From Mucilaginibacter_A sp965201005 (GTDB taxonomy: Bacteria; Bacteroidota; Bacteroidia; Sphingobacteriales; Sphingobacteriaceae), in assembly GCF_965201005.1 (NCBI RefSeq), contig NZ_OZ241747.1:1488001-1552000 (forward strand): DNA of 64,000 nt. Direction: 5' to 3'. Positions 43,836 to 54,000 of this stretch are shown one piece after another (the stretch's first letter is position 1; each line of letters starts with the position of its first letter). The position numbers were made by a program, and so were the translations under genes. The notes under the pieces were generated by a model. That model did not search any database. It was not told where the DNA came from and saw nothing but the letters and a program-made list of their open reading frames with translations.

Positions 43836-43870
43836 AAAAGCCTCCCGAAAAACTTCAGAAGGCTTTTTAA
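43836..43870 (-). terminator. Terminator of the four-helix-bundle gene
   Basis: On the minus strand an imperfect stem AAAAAGCCTTCTGAA / TTCGGGAGGCTTTTTT with a T run follows the stop at 43885. Confidence 0.65.
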
Positions 43871-43884
43871 AAAAAATGGGACGA

Positions 43885-44346
43885 TTAATCTTTTTTCTGC
43901 ATATCGCGCAGCATTTTGATTTTATCGTGGGAAAGTTTCAGTTTTGATTGCTGTTCGGCAATCATATCGTGAATGTATTTCGGAACATCTTCTTCGGCCA
44001 AAGCACTTTTATAGGCAGATTGTGCCGCATCTTCGCCGCGTTCGCAGTTAGCCAAAATGGAATAACGGTCATGGCCGGTAAAAGTAGCGCGTACATCCAT
44101 CCAGGCGCGATAAATTTTGCCGCGAACGGTTGTCCCTTCGGCCGTTTCGCCTTTCATCACCAAAACTTCCGTGCTCAAGGCCATTTTGCAAGTATGGCTT
44201 TCATCTATCATGTGTTTAAAAAGATCGGTTAAATCGGCATTTTCTGCTGTTGATTCTTTGATCGCACGGTCGTATCCTACAATACGGTCATTGTTGATTT
44301 CGATTAAATCGTTCAGCGTTTCTACGGTGGCTTGGTTTTGTGTCAT
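43885..44346 (-). CDS. PA2169-type four-helix-bundle protein (DUF2383)
   Basis: The sequence matches the family of four-helix-bundle proteins annotated as DUF2383: LNDLIEINNDRIVGYDRAIK, then CKMALSTEVLVMKGETAEGT, RGKIYRAWMDVRATFTGHDR and AQSAYKSALAEEDVPKYIHD. It is ferritin-like in fold and stress-induced in some bacteria, but biochemical function is unclear. Confidence 0.85.
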   Translation of the reverse strand: MTQNQATVETLNDLIEINNDRIVGYDRAIKESTAENADLTDLFKHMIDESHTCKMALSTEVLVMKGETAEGTTVRGKIYRAWMDVRATFTGHDRYSILANCERGEDAAQSAYKSALAEEDVPKYIHDMIAEQQSKLKLSHDKIKMLRDMQKKD

Positions 44347-44426
44347 GATATCAAGGTTAAATTTTACTTAAAGCAATCCAGGAAAAAAATAGTTTTTTGT
44401 TTAAAAAAGAAATCGTGTCCGGCACA

Positions 44427-44640
44427 TGGCCTGTTTAAATTTATGTCGAAAAAAAACATCATGCTTCTTTTATGCCCATAAATTTTGTTTTTCAAATTTA
44501 AGCCGATAAAAGAAGCATGGAAAACCACTGTTTTTTAGGTGATAAAAGAAGCATTGAAAATACATCCGGTAAAACTTAAACAGGTTCCCAGATTTTTAAA
44601 ATTATTTGCTGTTTTTATACCGATAAAAACAGCATCGGTA
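44427..44640. repeat. Cluster of dispersed palindromic repeats
   Basis: The outer arms are CCTGTTTAAATTTATG (near 44429) and TAAACAGGTTCC (44577-44588). Inside lie ATGCTTCTTTTAT (44462), two GATAAAAGAAGCAT copies (44505, 44541), and, just beyond, GCTGTTTTTA...TAAAAACAGC (44608-44633). The 440-base gap from 44347 to 44787 is otherwise without a gene. Confidence 0.75.
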
Positions 44641-44787
44641 AAAAATAACTTTATATGATTTGAAGCAAAATATAGAAACAATTGCATCAGACTTGAATTA
44701 ACGATTAAATTTTTTTTTGTTAAAACTTTGCGGCCGTTTTGCACTTTATAGGGTATCAACTAAATTAACAAATTAAAAAACATTATT

Positions 44788-45024
44788 ATGGCAAATCCAA
44801 ATCCGGAACTTAAAGAAGGGCCAGTTGCAACCGCAATTGAAAATCAAACGGCAAAAATCCCTTCAGATATTTTTTTGTGGGCAGCTTTAGGCTCTATCGG
44901 TCTTTCTTTGGCTTTAAAAGTTAAAGGCAGCCGTCATAACGCCTTGTTTGTAGGCCAGTGGGCAGCACCGTTTTTACTGCTGGGCATTTACAACAAACTG
45001 GTAAAACAGTTGGGCAACGATTAA
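44788..45024 (+). CDS. 78-residue small membrane protein
   Basis: The product starts with a charged 27-residue part (ATAIENQTAKIPSDIF) and then has two hydrophobic segments (LWAALGSIGLSLALKV and ALFVGQWAAPFLLLGIY). I recognise no family, but similar two-helix proteins are common near stress genes in this phylum. A terminator follows. Confidence 0.6.
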   Translation: MANPNPELKEGPVATAIENQTAKIPSDIFLWAALGSIGLSLALKVKGSRHNALFVGQWAAPFLLLGIYNKLVKQLGND

Positions 45025-45040
45025 GTTATTTTCTTATAAA

Positions 45041-45073
45041 AGAAGCGTTCTGTAAACCGGAACGCTTTTTTTA
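45041..45073 (+). terminator. Terminator after the small membrane protein gene
   Basis: AAGCGTTC and GGAACGCTT form the stem with a nine-base loop, followed by TTTTTTT. Confidence 0.75.
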
Positions 45074-45133
45074 TGCCAAAAATTTATAAAACAGCCTGTA
45101 GAAATATTGGTTTGGCTGATATAAATAAGTACC

Positions 45134-46108
45134 ATGAAATATAAAAATCTGGGAAACACCAGCGAAAAGTTATCTGTGATCGGTTTGGGCTGCATGGGCA
45201 TGAGCCATGCATATGGCAGCATAAATGATGAAGAATCTATTGCTACCTTAAATTTAGCTTTGGATTTAGGCATCAATTTTTGGGATACGGCAGATGTTTA
45301 CGGCCCGCACACCAACGAAGAACTGATTGCAAAAGTGCTGGTGCCCAACCGTAAAAAAGTTTTTATCGCCACTAAATTCGGTTTTAAAGAAGGCGGCGTT
45401 TTTGATGGTTCCCCGGCTTACCTTAAAAAAGCCTGCGAGGCCAGTTTAAAGCGTTTGGGCGTGGATGAAATAGACTTATATTATGCACACCGGATTGACC
45501 CGAACGTACCGGTAGAAGAAATGGTTGGCGCAATGGGCGAGCTGGTTCAGGCCGGAAAAGTGCGGTTTTTGGGTTTGTCTGAAGCATCGTCGGAATCTGT
45601 CCGCAAGGCAAATGCAGAACACCCAATTTCGGCCCTGCAGTCAGAATATTCTTTCATCACCCGCGATCCGGAAAAAGAAATTTTGCCTTTATGCCGAGAG
45701 CTTTCTATTTCTTTTGTGCCTTTTAGCCCGCTTTCCAGAGGCTTATTTACCGAAACTTCGGTCAGCAAAGCAGCATTGAAAGATGGTGATTTCCGTAATA
45801 CTTTACCTCGGTTTAAGGAAGAGAAATACCTTAAAAACAACCAAAATCTGGCTTCGGCCTTAAAGGATTTTGCATCTTCCAAACAAATAACACCTTCGCA
45901 ATTGGCTTTGGCCTGGGTTTTGGCGCAAAGTGAAAACATCATCCCGATCCCCGGAACCAAAAAGCGTAAATACCTGGAAGAAAACGCCGGTGCGGCAGAT
46001 GTAAATTTATCAAAAGAGGATTTACAGGAAATAGAAGAAATCCTGAAAACATATCCAAATGTTGGCGAGCGTTATTATGAAGCTTCCATGAAAATGGTTA
46101 ATAACTAA
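45134..46108 (+). CDS. Aldo/keto reductase
   Basis: The 324-residue protein has the (beta/alpha)8 family motifs: GLGCMGMSHAYG, NFWDTADVYGPHTNEEL with the catalytic Asp and Tyr, VFIATKFGF with the catalytic Lys, and IPGTKKRKYLEENAGA for NADP binding. It reduces aldehydes or ketones in the cytoplasm. The substrate is not evident. Confidence 0.9.
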   Translation: MKYKNLGNTSEKLSVIGLGCMGMSHAYGSINDEESIATLNLALDLGINFWDTADVYGPHTNEELIAKVLVPNRKKVFIATKFGFKEGGVFDGSPAYLKKACEASLKRLGVDEIDLYYAHRIDPNVPVEEMVGAMGELVQAGKVRFLGLSEASSESVRKANAEHPISALQSEYSFITRDPEKEILPLCRELSISFVPFSPLSRGLFTETSVSKAALKDGDFRNTLPRFKEEKYLKNNQNLASALKDFASSKQITPSQLALAWVLAQSENIIPIPGTKKRKYLEENAGAADVNLSKEDLQEIEEILKTYPNVGERYYEASMKMVNN

Positions 46109-46132
46109 ACAAACTTCCTTAAAATCTTCCTT

Positions 46133-46516
46133 ATGAGCCAATCCGTTTCGGTGCTTTTTTTATTGGCGATCCCGATTGCCTGCATTTCCTGGACAGTTAC
46201 ACATGAGGAAGTTTTTAAAGAAATCCGTGATTTTTGCATCAAAAACAGCCACCAACAAAAAACACTTGCCGCACGCAAGTTTTTTTATTTGTTCACCTGC
46301 GAATACTGTTTCAGCCATTACATTACCATTTTAATGCTGATCATTACTCATTATACTTTGGTTTTTGATGGCTGGCGCGGTTATTTAATTTCCGGTTTCA
46401 GTTTGGTTTGGATTGCCAATATTTATATGAGTTTGTTCCGTTTGCTCCGATTGGATATTAAAGAAGAAGATCTAAACACAAAACAAAAAGAACAGAAACA
46501 GAAAGATTTGCCATAA
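46133..46516 (+). CDS. Small membrane protein with a CxxC motif
   Basis: The 127-residue product has three hydrophobic segments and the motif FTCEYCFSHYITI at residues 55-67, which recalls DUF1360-type membrane proteins. The C-terminal 20 residues are charged and end in KQKEQKQKDLP. Function is unknown. It lies between the aldo/keto reductase and htpG and reads in the same direction. Confidence 0.6.
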   Translation: MSQSVSVLFLLAIPIACISWTVTHEEVFKEIRDFCIKNSHQQKTLAARKFFYLFTCEYCFSHYITILMLIITHYTLVFDGWRGYLISGFSLVWIANIYMSLFRLLRLDIKEEDLNTKQKEQKQKDLP

Positions 46517-46638
46517 GCACCAATTTTTACCCGATAAAAGAAGCATCGGCAAACTGTCAAACTGTCATTTTTTTGTCGGAAGGTTTTGTTTGGAACCATT
46601 GTTGACCAGCCCTTTTCAAAACATAAATTAAAAAAGCC

Positions 46639-48462
46639 ATGCAGGAAAAGGGTTCTATCTCCATACACACCGAAAATATTTTTCCAATCATCAAAAAATT
46701 TCTCTATTCAGACCATGAGATTTTTTTGCGCGAACTGGTTTCCAACGCCGTGGATGCCACGCAAAAGCTGAAAAGACTGGCCAGCATGGGCGAATTTAAC
46801 GGCGAACTGGGCGACACAAAAATAAAAGTATCGATAAACGAAGCAGACCAAACCATTACCATTGCCGATCGCGGTTTGGGCATGACAGGCGAGGAAATTA
46901 AAAAATACATCAACCAGATTGCCTTTTCCGGAGCTACAGAATTTGTAGAAAAATATAAGGACAAAGGTGATGACAAGGAAATCATCGGCCATTTTGGTTT
47001 GGGTTTTTACTCGGCTTTTATGGTTTCTACCAACGTGGAAATCAAATCTTTATCGTATAAACCAGACAGTGAAGCCGTATTGTGGGATTGCGACGGCAGC
47101 ACCGAATTTGAGCTTTCCAGCACCGAAAAAGCAGAACGCGGAACAGATGTTATTTTGCACATTGCAGAAGATTCTAAAGAGTTTTTAGAAAAATCCCGCA
47201 TCCAAACCATCCTTAAAAAATATTGTAAATTTTTACCGGTAGAAATTGAGTTTGATGGCGAAGTGATCAATCAAACCGTGCCGGCCTGGACGAAATCCCC
47301 ATCAGAACTGAAAGATGAAGATTATATCAGTTTTTACAAAGATTTATATCCTTTTTCCGAAGATCCGTTGTTTTGGATCCACCTGAACGTAGATTACCCG
47401 TTCAATTTAACTGGTATTTTATATTTTCCGAAACTGAAAAACGATTTTGAAGTCCAGAGAAATAAAATCCAGTTGTATTCCCGCCAGGTTTTTATTACGG
47501 ATGAAGTAAAAGACATTGTGCCGGAGTTTTTGATGCTGCTGCAAGGTGTGATCGATTCGCCGGACATTCCGCTAAACGTTTCCCGCAGCTTTTTGCAGGC
47601 AGATGGAAACGTGAAGAAAATTGACTCATACATCACCAAAAAAGTGGCCGACAAGCTGTCAGATTTACACAAACAGGACGAAGCCGCTTTTGCCGATAAA
47701 TGGAACGACATCGGTTTGTTTGTAAAATACGGCATGATCAGCAATGAAAAATTTTATGACAAAGCCAAAGATTTTTGTCTGTATAAAAACACTGATAACA
47801 AATATTATACTTTAGATGCTTATAAAGAACACATCCAGGTAAACCAGCAGGATAAAGACGGCAACCTGATTGCTTTATATACCACGGATTTGAACAAGCA
47901 GGATACCTATATTCAATCGGCCAAGCGCAAGGATTATGATGTTTTGGTGTTTGATCATCCGATAGACAGCCATTTCATCCAAATGCTGGAAAGTAAAGTG
48001 GAGAAATTTACGCTGAAAAGAGTAGATGCGGACACGGCCGATAAACTGATTGAAAAAGACACCAAAACGGAAAGCCTGCTGAGTGCCGAAAACGAAAAAG
48101 CAGTGCAGGAAGTTTTTGAAAGTGCCATCAACAATAAAGATCGTAAGGTTACTTTAGAAGCCATGTCTCCGCAGGAGTTGCCGGTAAACATTACACAGCC
48201 GGAATTTATGCGCCGGATGAAAGACATGCAGGCGATGGGCGGCGGCGGCATGTCTTTTATGGGCAACATGCCGGAAATGCTAAGTGTGACGGTTAATTCA
48301 AACCATCCGCTGATTGGAAAAATACTGAATGCTGGAGATGAAAATGTAAAAAAAGAACTGGCAAAACAGGCATACGACTTGGCTTTACTTTCTCAAGGCA
48401 TGTTGAATGGTGCCGAACTGACTAATTTTATACAGCGGAGTGTGGAATTATCAGTAAAATAA
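46639..48462 (+). CDS. htpG: Molecular chaperone HtpG (Hsp90)
   Basis: The N-terminal ATPase domain (SIHTENIFPIIKKFLYSDHE, ELVSNAVDA, DRGLGM and IGHFGLGFYSAFMV) is complete. The middle domain shows LYSRQVFITDEVKDIVPEFL and VSRSFLQ, and the C-terminal dimerization part follows to 607 residues. It is the cytoplasmic Hsp90 that aids client folding. A strong terminator follows directly. Confidence 0.95.
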   Translation: MQEKGSISIHTENIFPIIKKFLYSDHEIFLRELVSNAVDATQKLKRLASMGEFNGELGDTKIKVSINEADQTITIADRGLGMTGEEIKKYINQIAFSGATEFVEKYKDKGDDKEIIGHFGLGFYSAFMVSTNVEIKSLSYKPDSEAVLWDCDGSTEFELSSTEKAERGTDVILHIAEDSKEFLEKSRIQTILKKYCKFLPVEIEFDGEVINQTVPAWTKSPSELKDEDYISFYKDLYPFSEDPLFWIHLNVDYPFNLTGILYFPKLKNDFEVQRNKIQLYSRQVFITDEVKDIVPEFLMLLQGVIDSPDIPLNVSRSFLQADGNVKKIDSYITKKVADKLSDLHKQDEAAFADKWNDIGLFVKYGMISNEKFYDKAKDFCLYKNTDNKYYTLDAYKEHIQVNQQDKDGNLIALYTTDLNKQDTYIQSAKRKDYDVLVFDHPIDSHFIQMLESKVEKFTLKRVDADTADKLIEKDTKTESLLSAENEKAVQEVFESAINNKDRKVTLEAMSPQELPVNITQPEFMRRMKDMQAMGGGGMSFMGNMPEMLSVTVNSNHPLIGKILNAGDENVKKELAKQAYDLALLSQGMLNGAELTNFIQRSVELSVK

Positions 48463-48478
48463 TCTGGCTCAATATTGA

Positions 48479-48517
48479 GAAAAGAGCATGTAAGCAATTG
48501 TTTACATGCTCTTTTTA
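48479..48517 (+). terminator. Terminator of htpG
   Basis: AAAGAGCATGTAA pairs perfectly with TTACATGCTCTTT around a short loop and is followed by TTTAT. A TAAAAGAAGCATC motif follows at 48523-48535. Confidence 0.85.
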
Positions 48518-48641
48518 TGAGCATAAAAGAAGCATCAATTGTTTTTTCAAACTTAAATATCTGACAATTAGGTAAATAGAGGATTAAATAAAATTAAAAA
48601 TCAAATTTGGCAATTCCTCTCGGATTTGTACTTTTGTCCCC

Positions 48642-48728
48642 GGAGAGCTGGCAGAGTGGTCGATTGCGGCAGTCTTGAAAACTGTTGAACTGTGAAAGGT
48701 TCCTGGGGTTCGAATCCCTAGCTCTCCG
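48642..48728 (+). tRNA. tRNA-Ser (anticodon TGA)
   Basis: The acceptor arms GGAGAGC and GCTCTCC pair with discriminator G. The anticodon loop CTTGAAA gives TGA. The long variable arm and T-loop GTTCGAATC are as expected for serine. Confidence 0.95.
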
Positions 48729-48752
48729 CAAATTTTGATAACAAAATGTATT

Positions 48753-48788
48753 AAAAGCCTGCAAGTCATTGGATTGTAGGCTTTTTTG
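48753..48788 (+). terminator. Terminator of tRNA-Ser
   Basis: AAAAGCCTGCAA pairs with TTGTAGGCTTTT (one G-T) and a T run follows. Confidence 0.75.
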
Positions 48789-48852
48789 TTTTAGTTTAAA
48801 ACCTTACATCATTTTGCTAAATTAAAAAATACCAAAAAAATTTGGCTGTATT

Positions 48853-48863
48853 ATGTAGTACAT
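48853..48863. promoter_or_regulatory. Candidate GntR operator upstream of its own gene
   Basis: ATGTAGTACAT is a perfect palindrome of the form ATGT-N3-ACAT. A -7-like box (TATTTTTG at 48884-48891) lies 20 bases downstream, so the site would cover the -33 region. The same pattern recurs at 51040-51050. Confidence 0.55.
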
Positions 48864-48974
48864 GCTCTATAATTTATTATCTATATTTTTGCAGGTTTAT
48901 ACATTATAAATACAGCTATTACTTTTATGCATGTAAGGGTAATAAATTATAGTGTTAAAAACGATATGGTATAT

Positions 48975-49682
48975 ATGAAAAATAAGGATTTGATAGAAAG
49001 CTTAAGAAATATTGATACCAGCTCGCTCGTGGATAAAGTTGAAAAACAACTCCTTGAACTTTTTATAGAAAAAAATTTTAAAGTCGGGGATTCTATCCCG
49101 AAAGAGCTTGAACTAACAGAAGCGATGGGCGTGAGCCGCACCGTGATCCGAGAAGCACTTTTACGTTTGCGGATGATCGGATTAATAGAATCAAAAAAAC
49201 ACCGGGGCTCCGTCATAACCAGTCCCGACCTTACTTCTATCCTGCAAAAGAGCCTGAAACCGCAGATCATGGACGACGATACTTTGCGGGAAATATTTGA
49301 AATGCGCCTTTCGCTGGAAATAGGAATGGCCGATTTTATTATAGAACGGGTAACGCCTGAAGACCTAGCAGAATTAAAATCAATTGTAGCATCAGAACCT
49401 AAGAAACCGCAGAACCATTTGTTCCAGATCGAACAAGAGATCAAGTTTCATGGGAAATTATATGATATTACCGGAAACCAAACCCTTAAAAATTTCCAGA
49501 AAATGTTGCTGCCGGTTTTTGATTATGTTCATCACAGCGGATTGCTTAAAAAGCATGTGGCTTTAAAAAACTTTGTTTCTCATAAAGGGCTGGTGGAACT
49601 GATTGAAAAAGGTTCTGCAGAATTGCTGCGGAACGGTATGCGTAACCACCTCGAAAATCATTTTTCGCGTTTGTTCGATTAG
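48975..49682 (+). CDS. FadR-subfamily GntR regulator of the sialic acid cluster
   Basis: The winged helix-turn-helix at the N-terminus is clear (GDSIPKELELTEAMGVSRTV, then IREALLRLRMIGLIESKKHR), followed by an all-helical FCD ligand-binding domain with the metal-site residues in LREIFEMRLSLEIGMADFI and FHGKLYDITGNQTLKNFQKM. FadR-type GntR proteins respond to a small acid or sugar. Position at the head of the NAN genes makes it the likely repressor, with sialic acid or a breakdown product as the inferred inducer. I chose ATG 48975 because homologs start close to DLIESLRNIDTSSLVDK; 48927 and 48966 are in-frame alternatives. Confidence 0.85.
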   Translation: MKNKDLIESLRNIDTSSLVDKVEKQLLELFIEKNFKVGDSIPKELELTEAMGVSRTVIREALLRLRMIGLIESKKHRGSVITSPDLTSILQKSLKPQIMDDDTLREIFEMRLSLEIGMADFIIERVTPEDLAELKSIVASEPKKPQNHLFQIEQEIKFHGKLYDITGNQTLKNFQKMLLPVFDYVHHSGLLKKHVALKNFVSHKGLVELIEKGSAELLRNGMRNHLENHFSRLFD

Positions 49683-49709
49683 ATTAGCTGATTAAGTGAT
49701 TGAGTATGT

Positions 49710-49740
49710 ACTAAGCATGCTTCTTTTATCACCTAAAAAT
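49710..49740. repeat. Single copy of the dispersed repeat motif
   Basis: ATGCTTCTTTTATCACCTAA lies in the gap after the regulator gene. No inverted partner is evident nearby. Confidence 0.6.
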
Positions 49741-49889
49741 ATAGATCGGATTATCTCTTGAAGCCCGTTCCCGACAGTTCATTTCAAATTGAAATATTTA
49801 TACAGGTAGAATTGTACTTTTACCTGAACAATTTGTTACAGGAATATTTGGTTTACAGCTTACGTTAACCCAAATAACAATTTAACGAA

Positions 49890-50457
49890 GTGATCAACGA
49901 AGAAATCAGATCTGCTATTGTCAGGATATTACCGTTTGTAATTGTACTTGTTGTTATTACAGTACTCATCCGAAACAAAAAAACAAGTTTGCAGGCTTTT
50001 TATTTGCGTAAGCCTGTTTCTTTTTTCACCTATTTTATTTGGGTTGCAGGTTTTTTAATCTACTCAGTTGCTACAGATATCATTTTGGACAAAATGGGCA
50101 ACCTGGAAATTGATAAATGGCACCATGCCCCGCTAGCCTTCTGTTATACTGATAACGGGTGCAGTAATTTTAGGGCCAATAGTTGAAGAATTGCTTTTCA
50201 GGGCCCGGATCCTGGATTTAATGATTAAATGGTTTAAAAACCTGCATTTGGCAAATTTTGTACAAGCCTGCATTTTTGTGTTGTTACATCATTTTACTTA
50301 TTTAAATACCAAATCATCCTATATTGATATTGTACAAAGTTTAGGGGATGCAATTTTATACGGATACGCAAGGATATACACCCAATCTATTTATACATCA
50401 ACTACCATGCACATCACCGGAAATTTAATTGCAACTCTTGAACGGTTCATTTTTTAA
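49890..50457 (+). pseudogene. CPBP-family intramembrane metalloprotease, frameshifted
   Basis: The first frame starts with GTG at 49890 and encodes two membrane helices (IVRILPFVIVLVVITVL and FFTYFIWVAGFLIYSV). It goes out of frame near 50130-50160. The second frame continues with ILGPIVEELLFRARILD, which contains the EExxxR motif, then FVLLHH (FxxxH) and TTMHITGNLIA (HxxxN), so all three catalytic motifs are present across the two frames. A single one-base shift would restore the gene. CPBP proteins cleave membrane peptides and also serve in immunity to bacteriocins. It may be a true pseudogene or a sequencing error. Confidence 0.75.
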
Positions 50458-50497
50458 CCGGAACAAACCTGCTGTTTAAATTTTGTTTAAATTATCT

Positions 50498-50592
50498 GAT
50501 GCTTCTTTTATCACCTTAAAATCAATGCTCGTTTGATTTTGGATAAGCAGTAAAGTGGCAGACACCAATTTTATAGTGCTAAAAGAAGCATC
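50498..50592. repeat. Dispersed palindromic repeat upstream of susC, first of two
   Basis: GATGCTTCTTTTATCACC at the left and TAAAAGAAGCATC at the right bracket an interior that shares AGTAAAGTGGCA and ACCAATTTT with the copy at 50780. The outer arm CTGTTTAAATTTTG lies just before it (50471-50484). The 615-base gap between the protease and susC contains no gene. Confidence 0.75.
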
Positions 50593-50779
50593 AGGATTTT
50601 TGCTGATATAAATTTAAAAATGAAAAGGAACTTAAATATCAGAAACGGCCAAACGCACATCCGGTTAATGCATTGAAAACGGCGGAACGCTAATCATTAT
50701 ACAAACCTTAAAAATCGGGATTTCACCCTTTTAACTGTTTTTTTAAAGAAGCGGTTTGAACGCTATTTTCTTTGTTGGC

Positions 50780-50874
50780 GATGCTTCTTTTATCACCTAA
50801 AAATCAGTAGTTATTAAATTTTGGATGAACGGTAAAGTGGCAAATACCAATTTTTATGTGGTAAAAGAAGCATC
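50780..50874. repeat. Dispersed palindromic repeat upstream of susC, second of two
   Basis: GATGCTTCTTTTATCACCT and GTAAAAGAAGCATC flank an interior homologous to that of the unit at 50498 (GGTAAAGTGGCAAATACCAA). Confidence 0.75.
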
Positions 50875-51003
50875 AGGTTTTTCCTGGGATCTATTACAAC
50901 AAAAATGCTAAACCATCACGCATTGCTAATACTGTTCTGTTTCATTTCCATCTGATTTTATATAACTTCCTGATAATCAGCATAAAAAAATTAATCTAAT
51001 TTC

Positions 51004-51050
51004 TTGCACATACTAATTTTAATTTCTTAATATTGCTTTATGTATGACAT
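51004..51050 (+). promoter_or_regulatory. Predicted susC promoter with an overlapping operator
   Basis: TTG at 51004-51006 and TAATATTG at 51028-51035 (TAnnTTTG with one mismatch) are 21 bases apart, the usual Bacteroidota spacing. The palindrome ATGTATGACAT (51040-51050) lies at the expected transcription start and matches the ATGT-N3-ACAT site at 48853. A repressor bound there would block initiation. Confidence 0.55.
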
Positions 51051-51072
51051 AATTAAATAACCAATTTTTATT

Positions 51073-54000
51073 ATGAACCTAAAATTTACTTTTTTAAAAA
51101 CATTTTTAACGGTGTTATGGGTAATGCTCTATACCGTTTTACATGCCCAAACGGGAACGGTTTCCGGTACGGTTATCGCAGAAAAAGACAAAATAACCCT
51201 TCCGGCTGTTTCTGTGGTGGTAAAGGGGACAACCGTGGGCACACAAACAGACTTAAATGGCGTCTTTAAAATCAAAGCCGCAAAAGGGGATGTGCTGGTT
51301 TTTACTTCGATTGGTTTTGTAACCAAACAGGTAACCGTAGGAAATTCCACCAACATCCAAGTGGCTCTGGCAGAAAGTTCCAACACTTTAAACGAAGTGG
51401 TAGTGGTGGGTTACGGCACGCAATCGCGCAGTACGGTAACCAGTTCTGTTGCTAAACTGGATAACAAAGTGCTGGCCACCGCCCCGCGTGCAAACATTGG
51501 CAGTGCTTTGCAGGGAACTATTGCAGGTGTACAAGTAGTTAATTCCAGCGGTTCGCCGGGTGCATCTCCGCTGATTACTTTGCGTGGCGGCGCTTCGATC
51601 AGCAGTTCAACTGCTCCGTTGGTAGTGGTCGATGGCATCATCAGGTCTTATAATGATATTCCGTCTGAAGATGTTGCGTCCATCGATGTATTAAAAGATG
51701 CGGCCGCAACAGCTATTTATGGCGCAAGGGCGAATAATGGCGTAATTTTGATCACTACCAAACAAGGCAAATCAGGCGTTTCTCAGATTTCCTACAAATT
51801 TACGGAAGGCTACAACAGACAAAGGGACAATTATCATTATCTGGATGCGGGCAATTTTATTTATTATAACCGCCTGGGCAACGTCAATTCCGGCAGGACA
51901 TTGGCCCAGATCAACTCCAGCAGGGGTTATGGCTTATTAACTGATGCCGCTAATGCCGCTTCTTTTGATATCAAGGCAGAAACACCAGCAAATACCGGAC
52001 TTTTACAGCAGGGATGGCAGGATATAGACGATCCGGCAAATCCGGGGAGTAAAATCATTTTCAAAGACCATGGCCAGCAGATCCAAAACTTATTGTTCCG
52101 TAATTCACACACGCAGGACCATTATTTAAGCGCAACCGGCGGCAATGATAAAGGCAAATATTTTACCAGCCTTGATTATTATAACGAGGATGGTGTGATT
52201 ATAGGTTCCAATTATAACCGTTACTCAGGCACGCTCAATGGCTCTTATAAAGTAAAACCGAATGTTGAGGTGTCATCTGGTGCCACGTTTAGTACCTCGT
52301 CTCAATTAGGTGTAGTAGGTAATTCTGAAATCAACTCACTTTACCGAAATTTAACTTTGTGGCCAACTTTCAATCCCTGGTTAGATGCTGCCAAAACTCA
52401 GCCTAACCCGGGCAATGGTGTTACAGATGGCAATCCTTTATATTGGCTGAACAAATTTAAAAGAAGCAATGAAGTTGACCGGATAACCGCCAATGCAGCA
52501 GTTAAATGGGATATCCGCCCGGATTTGTACCTGCGGGTATCTGGCAGCGGTTATTTGTACCAAACGGTAAACCAGTCTTTCCAGCAAGCCACGCAAACCT
52601 ATACACAACTTTTTGCCGCTGTGCCTGCATTTAACACCAACCGGGAATCTTATAATCAGTATTACAAAACTTTCCAACAAACGTATGATGCCATTTTAAA
52701 CTATACAAAAGATTTTGGCAAACATCATATCAACGCCTTGCTTGGCGCGGAATATTATGACCAGAGATATTTAACGATACAAGTTGATGGGATCAATGCG
52801 CCAACAGACGCTATTCCAACAGCAAATGCGTCAACAGCATTCAACGCAGGTGTAAATACCAGTTCCAATTCAGAAAACCGTATTATATCCTCTTTTACCC
52901 GGATTGGATATGATTACGACCGAAAATATCTTTTCAATTTTGTGTTGAGGGAAGACGGTGTTTCCCAACTGGCGTTTCAAAAAAGGCTTGGTTTTTTTCC
53001 GGGCATATCTGCAGGTTGGGATATCGTAAGGGAAGGTTTTTTTGAAAATTCTGGTATCAGCAAAGTTGTTTCCACCTTGAAACCACGCGTGAGTTATGGC
53101 ACGAACGGCAATATCGCCGGTTTGGGCAATTATGATGTGCAGGGCGTTTATGCTTCTCAAACTTTGTACAATGGTTTGGGCACTTTCTTAAATACCGGTT
53201 TAACCAACAATAATTTGGTTTGGGAAAAAAGCAGGACTACGGACGTTGGTGCCGATATTGGCTTTTTTAAAGACAGGCTCAGTTTGATTTTTGATTATTA
53301 TGACCGCGTAACCAGCGATTTGTTAACTAACCTGTCGTTGCCAAGCTATACCGGTTTTTCTACCATCAAAACCAACTTAGGTACGCTGCAAAACAAAGGC
53401 GTTGAATTTACGGTGAACGGCAATATCCTCAATAACCCAAAAGGTTTTCGTTTGAGTGCTGGCATAACGGCATCTTATGTAAGGAACAAGGTTTTGAAAC
53501 TGCCTTATAACGGAAACGTAAACAACAGGCAGGGCGGCCTGCAGGTTTATGATCCTAAATCTGGGCAAGTGATTTATGTTGGCGGTTTGCAGGAAGGCCA
53601 GGAACCCGGCCAGATTTACGGTTACAAACAAGTGTCAATTTTTAAAGATGCAGCAGATGTGGCAGCCGTTGCAGGCAACCGGATTGATAACGTGGCCAAT
53701 ATTACCGGCCCTAATTTGCCTGCGGGAAAAGGCGGCCACATTACACCAGGTGATGTGAACTGGCTGGATGTGGATAAAAACGATACCATTGATTCCAGGG
53801 ACCAGGTTTACTTAGGCAATATTAACCCGAGATGGCAGGGCGGTTTCAATATCAACGTTGCTTACAAAGCCCTTTCTTTATACACCCGTTTCCAGTACAA
53901 TACCGGCAATACCATTTATAATGATTTAGTTGCCCGTACTTTAGGAAATTACCAGGGTACTTTTAATTATATCGACCTGATTAAAAACGCATGGTCTCCT

